64,000 nucleotides of DNA, from the NCBI GenBank assembly GCA_030765065.1, contig CM060975.1, forward strand, positions 203,150,007-203,214,006. Reading direction: 5' to 3'. This document shows positions 56,695 to 64,000 of the stretch, piece by piece; the stretch's first letter is position 1, and each line of letters opens with the position of its first letter. Position numbers and translations under genes: made by a program. The notes below the pieces were generated by a model. That model did not search any database and was not told the DNA's origin. It saw only the letters and a program-made list of their open reading frames with translations. This DNA comes from Deroplatys truncata (lineage: Eukaryota > Arthropoda > Insecta > Mantodea > Mantidae).

Positions 56695-56945
56695 ACCCCC
56701 CCCGGAGGAATGGGTGAAGCGAAGGAACCACATGAGGCAAAAGGACGCAGACATGCCACAAAGGCAATTCTAACTCGAAGACCTGACACACCACCGAAAC
56801 TGACCACAGAGAGCGATGAACGACCCATACATGCAGGCAGCCCTCTGGTATCACGGTGGAATACTCTTTCCTTGGAGCATGCAACTGCGCCATCTGTTCG
56901 GCATTGCCTCACATCACATAAGAAGAAAACGGAATGAGAGGGAAA
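56695..56945 (-). mobile_element. SINE family a 3' half, reversed
   Basis: Its complement carries the family a 3' blocks (CCTTCGCTTCACCCATTCC, GTATTCCACCGTGATACC). It lies tail to tail with the family b SINE on its left, separated by a C/T-rich spacer with a repeated CACCTTTACC motif. Frames here are shadows. Confidence 0.75.
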
Positions 56946-56967
56946 GGAAGCCATGATAGGAGAGAGA

Positions 56968-57699
56968 ATCTGATGTGATACATTCCCATGACTTTCTCTA
57001 CCCTCTATTGTTTATTAGTGAGTATACAAACTAGTCGTACTAAAGCTTGTTTTTATATCTATTTAATTTAAATCCAAATAAAGTTGCAGAAATAGCTACA
57101 TTACACATTTGTTACACATACAAAGGGAGCAGCCATAATCAAATGTTACAACCAGACGCTATATGCCGGCCTTAAAATTCCATACTGCTTCAATGGAATC
57201 GCGAGAAACAACTGAATGTTAACAGGACTAAACGAATGGCGAAGTTGTGAACAATTTCAAGTATGAATAACGGATGTCTCGGAAATGGTAGATACCTTAA
57301 AAAATGTTATTTAAAATAAACTGTGTGGTTTAAAGAGATCTACATTTCTTATGCAGCACATCTTCTTCTATCGATTAACATTTACCAGTTATACAGGATT
57401 ATACAAAATCCCTTCCAATGAAGATGTCTTCAAAGGATATTCCCAGAAACTTCAAGATATACATTTTATTTGTCATGTAAATATCTTTAATATATGTCAC
57501 TTTAATCAAAATCGTTAGAACTATTTTTTAGAAAATAAAAAATTACGAAAAATGTTCTATGCAAAGGGTAGTTTGTAGTAAGGGGATTTTCTTGAAAATC
57601 TTCGTGTCACAGTTTTGGAAGGTACTGCACTTAAATACCAAGTATGGTATTGATTTCACTTTTCGTTTTGAGTTATGCTGTTCACAGACTCACACACAG
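56968..57699 (+). mobile_element. Family A copy, cut at its microsatellite
   Basis: Intact 5' end (ATCTGATGTGATACATTCCC, ATGACTTTCTCTACCC, subfamily II). Family sequence stops within the CA site (TTCACAGACTCACACACAGG); the last about 150 bp are missing. Confidence 0.86.
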
Positions 57700-58479
57700 G
57701 GAGTCCAGAGTTATCTTGAATGGGAGTCTCACAAGTTACCTCGGAGCCAACTCACTCGATAAGAATATGAATTTGGGGTTAGTATTACCTTGAGACTGTG
57801 TACTGTTTAGACTTATGGATGTACAGTCGAGCGCACGGAAAAGTCAGGCCTAGGCGAGAGGCGAACAGGGAGAAGTACGGAAACATTTCACCTGACTGGC
57901 TGGAAGACATTCTTCGTAATGACGGATCACACCAGCCTTTGTATGAGTCTGTCTGGTATTCATTAGATGTCAAAAACCTGAAAATAAAACATTAATAACC
58001 CATGCACACAGGTTGGTTTCCGGCTCAGGAGGAAAGGAAAAGCGAGGAGTAAGACAAATATTAAGTGGAGTGCTAGAACCATCAGGTGTCGCGGTGGGGC
58101 GTGCCAGAGGCGGTTCATTATTTCCTTACCAACATAAACCAGCGCGCATTGTATCGACACGATTCCATGCACTCGATTACAACATTCTAATCTTTAATAA
58201 ACGCTACGCTTATAACGTGCTTCGAGGGATCTCTTAAATCAGCTAGTGAGACCTAATTTTACAACAAATGTTTAACATTTCAAAGCACCTGCAACAATAC
58301 TCTTATGCAGCTTCCTTCACTATCGTGGTACTTAAATACATATGCGTGCAACTCATTCAAGAACCATGATAAGTGCGCTTGAATCGCGCTATTGGAGCAC
58401 TGTTTAGGATGCCTAAGTATATTACAGCATTGAATTTCGTTTCAAAGTTAATAGCTAGTTGTCGTTGTTTCTAACGCTC
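57700..58479. other. Unassigned DNA
   Basis: No gene recognised. A 65-codon plus-strand frame at 57798-57995 contains REKYGNISPDWLEDILRNDG and ends near AATAAAAC; no domain or splice context supports it strongly. Confidence 0.3.
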
Positions 58480-58725
58480 CCCATCTGGCCTACAAGCTTC
58501 GGGGGTTACTTCATTCCACCAAGCGATGCAATGACTGGGCTCATTTCTGAGGTGGAGGCACCCAGCGGGCGGAATCTGTTGTCTCCGATGGTAGGGTAAT
58601 GATAAGGATGACGTTGGAAGAGGACCTACAGCTTTTACCATGGGCTCCGGACCGGGAATCGAAACCCAGATACTCAGTACAAGAGCCGGAAACGAAACCA
58701 CTGCGCAACCCCGGCGTCTATAGTT
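58480..58725 (-). mobile_element. tRNA-headed SINE
   Basis: Minus-strand A box GGGGTTGCGCAGTGGTTTC and B box GGGTTTCGATTCCCGG are well preserved and correctly spaced. The body ends near GGCCAGATGGGGAGCG. No second copy seen. Confidence 0.75.
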
Positions 58726-58785
58726 GGTTGTCAACCTAACAAAAAATCTGCAGTTTGCAACACTTGTAATACCTTTCAGATTGTA

Positions 58786-58917
58786 TTACTTTCTGTACTA
58801 CGTATAGTTAAGTAGGGGAAGTATTGCATTCCACCCAAAAATTCGTTACCAAGATTTCACCGGAAATACATGTTTTGAGCCACCCTGAATCCAAATAAAA
58901 GCATTTTTGGAAACACA

Positions 58918-58960
<43 letters not shown>

Positions 58961-59752
58961 CTGTGAACAGTATAACTCAGAAACGAACAGTTGGATAAAC
59001 ACCAAACTTGGTATTTAGGTTCAGTATCTTCCAGAGATGCGACACGAAGGTTTTCAAGAAAATCCCCCACCCCGGATTACACTTTACATGGAACATTTTT
59101 CGAAAATTTTAATTTTCTCAAAAATGGCTATAATGATTTTGATTAAAATATTCAAGATATTTTCATGACAAATGAAATGTATGCCTAGAATTTTCTGGGA
59201 ATCTCTTCAAAAGTATTCTTCATTGTGAACGACTTTTGCATAACTGGTAAACCATAAGAGATAGACAAAATTTTACTGCACAAAAATGTAGATCGCGTTA
59301 AAATACACAATTTATGTCATATACTTTTTTTTTGAGTGTACCATTTTCGAGATATTGCTTGTTATTCCCTTAAATTTTTTCAATACTTATTTTCCGAAAT
59401 GGGAATTCGTTATTCATTTTTTGTCTTGTATATGCAAAGAGTATTAATCTGAGGCAAAGAGAATGGTGCTGCACATAGCAACCAGCTATTAAGATATATG
59501 TCTATGCTTAAAGGCTACTGTATTTCTATATTGCCCTTGCAAATACAAAACAAGGGGAACATAGTACGCCTAAAGCGATAGTCAAATGTTTTTAGAACTG
59601 GTCGCTATGTGTAAAATGTAATTCTCTTTGCATGTCAAAAGATCGTTTCTGTAAATGTTTATTTCGATTAATATGAAATAGATGGAGAATAAGAGTTTGT
59701 AAAAATAGTTTGTATAAGAGTAGAGAAAGTCATGTGAGTGTAACACATCAGA
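58786..59752 (-). mobile_element. Family A copy, full length, reversed, subfamily I
   Basis: Left edge TTACTTTCTGTACTACGTAT, right edge TGAGTGTAACACATCAGA. A (GT)n tract of about 40 bp (58920-58959) occupies the microsatellite site. 967 bp in all, one of the two longest intact copies. Confidence 0.92.
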
Positions 59753-60199
59753 TTTTTTTTTGTTCGACTCCACTCCAGCCATAAGGGTCGTCCTTCCATA
59801 AAAGTTTAAAATAAGTCCTTTGGTGTTTTATTGAATTTAGCCGGTAGTCGTCTTTGAGCCGTGATGAACGGGGACCAGCAAGGAGGACATATTCATGAGA
59901 TGACCGGACATCGTGATCTCTCCCCTTCTTTATCCTGCTTATTGCTTCCAACACACCCTCTCCCAGATGATTCACAAAAGATTACACCAAACAGATTGTG
60001 CTGCTACGACCGTAGAATTTCCTTTCCCTCGGAGTCCTGTTGCACAATACATGGTGATGAGTTTCTTTTGTAGGAAGGGTACAAATATTATTCCAAAATG
60101 ATCACAGCATATTGAAAAGAAGTAAGATTTCACAGTTGATGAGACACACTTATCAAATCAGCAACATTCCAACCACAAATATGCTTTTCCATAAAAAAA
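59753..60199. other. Unassigned DNA between two family-A copies
   Basis: A 75-codon minus-strand frame (59748-59975, with HEYVLLAGPRSSRLKDDY) has no recognised domain. Otherwise featureless. Confidence 0.3.
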
Positions 60200-61104
60200 T
60201 TCTGATGTGTTACACTCACACGACTTTCTCTACTCTTGTACAAACTATTTTTACAAACTCTTATTCTCCATCTATTTCATATTAATCGAGATAAACATTT
60301 GCAGACTCTATCTTCTTGCTAATTTTCTTGTAGATGTAAGGGGAATATATATTTACAAGGGCAATATAGAAATACAGTAGCCTTTAAGCATATACATATC
60401 TCTTAATAGCTGGTTGCTAGGTGCAGCACCATTCCCTTTGCCACAGATTAATACTCTTTGCATATCCAAGACAAGAAAATGAATAACGAATTCCCATTTG
60501 AGAAAATAAGTATTGAAAAATTTAAGGGAATAACAAGCAATATCTCGAAAATAGTTCACTCAACCAAAAAAATGTATATGACATAAATTGTGTGTTTTAA
60601 CGCGAACTACATTTTTTGTGTAGTAAAATTTTGTCTCTTATGGTTTACCAGTTATGCAAAAGTCGTTTACAATGAAGAACACTTTTGGAGATATTCCCAG
60701 GAAATTGGAGATATACATTTCTATTTGTCATAAAAGATCTTAAATGTATGATATTTTAATCAAAATTTTTAGAGCTCTTTTCGAGATAATTAAAATTTTC
60801 GAAAAATGTTCCATGTAAAGGGTAATCTGGGGTGGGGAAGTTTGTTGAAAACCTTCGTGTCGCATCTCTGGAAGATACTGAACCTAAATAGCAAGTTTGG
60901 TGTTTATCCAACTGTTCGTTTCTGAGTTATGCTGTTCACAGACAAACACACAGACACACACACACACACACACACACGGACATGTTTCCAAAAAAACTTT
61001 TTTTTGGATTCAAGAGGCCTCAAAACATGTATTTCCGGTGAAATGTCGGTATCGAATGTGGAATGCAATACTTCCCCTACTTACTATACGTAGTAGAGAA
61101 AGTA
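60200..61104 (+). mobile_element. Family A copy, full length, subfamily I
   Basis: Starts TCTGATGTGTTACACTCACA and ends with the stem-loop CTACTTACTATACGTAGTAG and AGAAAGTA. CA tract at 60955-60976. The MFHVKGNLGW frame is broken here by a deletion and a TAG, against a coding role. Confidence 0.92.
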
Positions 61105-62454
61105 AAAAGTTACCCGTGAAACGTCGGGCTTCCAGCACCTACTGTGCATTCCAAACCAGAGCTCCCTCTGATGTAAACAGAATCACGTACTTCTGTTTGT
61201 CACGAACCCAAGAACACACTCTTATGCCAACGTAAATAGTTTCTTAATACATGTGTTGTATTATGAAATATTGGAGCAGGAAAGGTATAGAACTGCACAT
61301 TTTATTGCGGTTATCATAAGAACTTATTGCTAAAGGTAATGGATATATACCAACTGTTAAGAGATTACAAAATATGGTTTTCGTCTGCTATTGCGCTAAC
61401 ACCGGGGGCACCTTGCTTGTTAATACCAACTGTATGCATGATTGCCACTCTCTTAGATATACAAGAAATGCAGCAATGAATTCCCAGAGGTGCTATCTGA
61501 GTACCGAATAAGCACTTTGCGTAACACAGAAAATATGATAAGCGAACGGTCATTCATAATACGCTAGCACGCATATGCTCAGCTCAAGTACAATTTCTTG
61601 TGATTTAGCCAATTGGTATTTGAGTTCACATGGCAGAGGAAGGTCCGTGTAGTGCGAATAAACTGTTCAAACACAAAAGAGGGAAACAGTTAAAAAGTGG
61701 CGAAAAACAAACAATACTCCATATATTCAACTCACTATTAGAAAAATACACGACACTTGAATTAGTGCATATTACGAAACTAATATAGGATTTTACAGGC
61801 GTTTCAGTGATAAGTGTAACCAAAGCGACCAGGGAACATAAACAGACGTAATAGAACATAGAAAAGTATAATATGTGGGAACTTGTTTTGTGTGCGACAG
61901 TGCTGTGGATAAGCTTGTCATTATTTTGGAGAGTAGTTCTGATTCTGATACGGCAGCTGAGTCATCTTCGGAGGATTCGGATTTGGGTGTTGCACTTTTG
62001 CCCGAGAATTGTGATTAACGTAAGTAAAATGTTCATTGCCGCAGACTTATAAAATTGATTGTTACCTCAGGTTGCATTTTGAACTATGATTCTCACACAG
62101 GGCGCCTTTTTATAGATTTAAACAGTGTTCAACAAGCGCGTGAGAGGGGAACAAACAGTCATTAGGGACGGGGATTGCGAACCACTTTCGCGCGGATAAT
62201 ATAAAAGGTTTGTTTTCAGTGAAAGGCACTCTGGTTTGGAATGGACAGTAGATATCTAACCGTTTTAGTAAAGTAACTATTAGGAGCTCTAAGATACACC
62301 TAATTAAATTATCTTCTTTTGATAATAAGTACTTGTATTTACAATGATAAACTTCTAATTTCAATACATACACAAGATATTTCACTCAATTAGTAGATCA
62401 ATTCTGTAAAGTGTAACATTTTTACACTGTTTTAACACACTTGCTACTTTCTCT
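61105..62454. other. Unassigned DNA with a small shared inverted motif
   Basis: No complete gene recognised. TACTGTGCATTCCAAACCAGAG at about 61140 recurs inverted near 62228, probably scraps of one element. A 37-codon stretch near 61905-62018 encodes an acidic Ser-rich segment (ESSSDSDTAAESSSEDSD) of the type found at the start of some DNA-transposon and nuclear proteins. A TATAAAAGG lies at 62200. Confidence 0.3.
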
Positions 62455-63186
62455 GCTACGTAATATGTAAAGTATTCCATTCCACTAAAAAATTCGAAAC
62501 AGAGATTTCACTGAAAATACACGTTTTGAGGCCCCTGAATAAGAAAAAACATTTTCGGAAAAAGGTCCGTGTATGTCTGTCTGTCTGTCTGTGAACAGCA
62601 TAACTCAAAAACGAAAAGTCTGACAAATACCAAAGAAAGTTTTGATTCTCTCAAAACTGCCTGTAGCGATTTTGATTAAAATATCATATGTTTAAGATAT
62701 TTACATGGCAAATGAAATGCATATATTGAATTTTCTGAAAATGTCCCCAAAAGTCCTCCTCATTCTGAATGGTTTTTGCATTCCTGGTAAAGCGAAGGAG
62801 ACAGACAAAATTTTGCTACACAAAAGATGCAGATCTGGTTAAAGCATACAAATTACGTCATATACATTGTTTTTGTTGAGTGAACGATTTCCGAGATATT
62901 GCTTGTTATTCCCTAAAATTTTCCAATACTTATACTTTTTCTCAAATGAGAATTCGTTATTCTTTTTTTATGTCCTGGACATACAATGAGAACGGAATGC
63001 TCCACATAGCAACCAGCTCTTAAAAGATTTGACTATCGCTTAAAGCCTATCATATTCCCCTTGCACCTACAAGAAAATTAGCAATAAAATAGTTTCTGCA
63101 AATGTTTATCTCGATTAACATGAAGTAGATGGAGAATAAGCGTTTGTTCAAGAGTAGAGAAAGTCATGTGAGTGCAACACATCAGA
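62455..63186 (-). mobile_element. Family A copy, reversed, with (CTGT)n and internal deletion
   Basis: Left edge TACTTTCTCTGCTACGTAAT, right edge TGAGTGCAACACATCAGA. The microsatellite site holds CTGTCTGTCTGTCTGT. About 150 bp just after AAGTCTGACAAATACCAAAG are deleted compared with full-length copies. Confidence 0.87.
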
Positions 63187-63730
63187 ATTTAGTTTTTGCT
63201 TCTTAACTTTCCGATAAATTCGAAACTCTCAACATGGGTACATGCAGTTTCTGTTGGTGCCACTGTAACTTCATTCTAAGGGTATAAATTTTAATTTCAA
63301 CTTTTTGTTTTACCTTTTTTTTGCCGTTTTTGTTGCATGTGTTGGTGTGGGTTGTGCAAAATGGGGCTCAATTTGTCAGCGGGAGTGTCAGGGCTGCTGG
63401 TACTTAGGTGTCCTTTGATAATTACAGCACGATGCCACTGCCTGTAACAACGGCGCATGGCTGCTCCACGAGTAAGTGTTTTCCATATGAAAAATAAGTG
63501 ACTGTCGCTCTGTGCTCTTGCTACACGGTGTTTCAAAAAAATTTTGTCATTCGCTCTTAAACTGAAAACATAGCAAACTATGTATTATTTCTATTGTGAA
63601 CAGCCATAAGTAGGTGTTTTACAGTCACACAGCAGTAATTTCACAATTATTGGTTCCAAACTGTTAAAATGAGCATTGAACCTCGGAAAAGGAAGGAAGA
63701 GTAGGAGATTATAGTGAAGAATCATGAAGA
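63187..63730. other. Unassigned DNA
   Basis: A phrase at about 63525 (CACGGTGTTTCAAAAAAATTTT) resembles a mariner-type terminal repeat. A 79-codon minus-strand frame next to it (63297-63536) has no recognised domain. Confidence 0.25.
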
Positions 63731-64000
63731 AAAAGACGATGTTACATTCATATGAATTTCTCTACCCACTATCGTTTCTTTTTATATAGCTTCAACGCGC
63801 TATTCTTAGGAAAGATTATATTTCTATCTGCTTCCTATTATCTGAGATAAACCTTGTTAATCGATATTAACACAATTACATAATTCGTTGTATGCCATAC
63901 TCTTTGTATGACCACGAGAAAAAAGGGAATAACGATTTACCACTTTAACGAAGTAGAGGTATTTGAAAATTATACATTTTGTAGAGTAAGATTTTGTTTA
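63731..64000 (+). mobile_element. Family A 5' part, cut by the window end
   Basis: Diverged subfamily II start (GATGTTACATTCATATGAATTTCTCTACCC) with family sequence continuing to the end of the window. Confidence 0.75.

Noticed and set aside
56511..56954. 147- and 106-codon minus-strand frames
   Set aside because: Shadows across the fused SINE b / SINE a pair, with no domain.

Overview
This window reads as a repeat-saturated, AT-rich, intron-poor-in-view stretch of an invertebrate (most likely insect) nuclear genome. The invertebrate assignment rests on a nuclear insert of mitochondrial DNA (7.2-7.7 kb) whose nad3, nad4 and nad1 fragments stay open only with the invertebrate mitochondrial code (TGA=Trp, AGA=Ser, ATA=Met), and on transposon families typical of insects (jockey-like LINEs, tRNA-headed SINEs, mariner-type MITEs). 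I cannot fix the species; a large-genome polyneopteran (cockroach, termite or stick-insect type) is a guess. No complete host protein-coding gene is visible.

The dominant component is one non-coding mobile family, called family A here: about 0.8-1 kb when full length, in two subfamilies and on both strands, with 27 whole or partial pieces covering very roughly a quarter of the window. It has a conserved 5' end (TCTGATGTG...ACTTTCTCTAC), a conserved 3' end (a CTAC/GTAG stem-loop followed by AGAGAAAGTA), and at one fixed internal place a simple repeat, usually (CA)n. Copies are often fused head to head or tail to tail, and serve as landing sites for the mitochondrial insert, a SINE and a MITE.

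Layout: 0-7 kb, SINEs and unassigned DNA; 7.0-8.6 kb, a family-A copy carrying the mitochondrial mosaic and a SINE with target duplication; 9-24 kb, family-A copies, two foldback MITEs, a LINE reverse-transcriptase scrap and a SINE; 24-27.6 kb, the longest stretch without recognised repeats; 28-32 kb, family A plus an AT-rich second family (B) and a nested half MITE; 32.6-36 kb, an internally deleted mariner-like transposase, a probable solo LTR with TATA/Inr/DPE promoter, two candidate host exons, and a LINE tail; 36-40 kb, SINE, family B, family A, and on the minus strand a promoter-like segment with heat-shock elements and TATA box at 40.1-40.2 kb; 41.6-44.3 kb, a decayed jockey-like LINE interrupted by a SINE and family A; 45.7-50.5 kb, family A, family B and a LINE 3' end whose tail is a 719-bp, almost pure GATA/ATCT array; 50.6-64 kb, further SINEs and family-A copies, an initiator-tRNA retropseudogene with a genomic CCA, and a long hairpin at 55.4 kb.

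The most useful leads are family A itself, the heat-shock-type promoter without a visible gene, the mitochondrial mosaic, the GATA array grown from a LINE tail, and the candidate spliced exons at 34.4-34.6 kb. All homology statements are from reading the sequence; no search was run.
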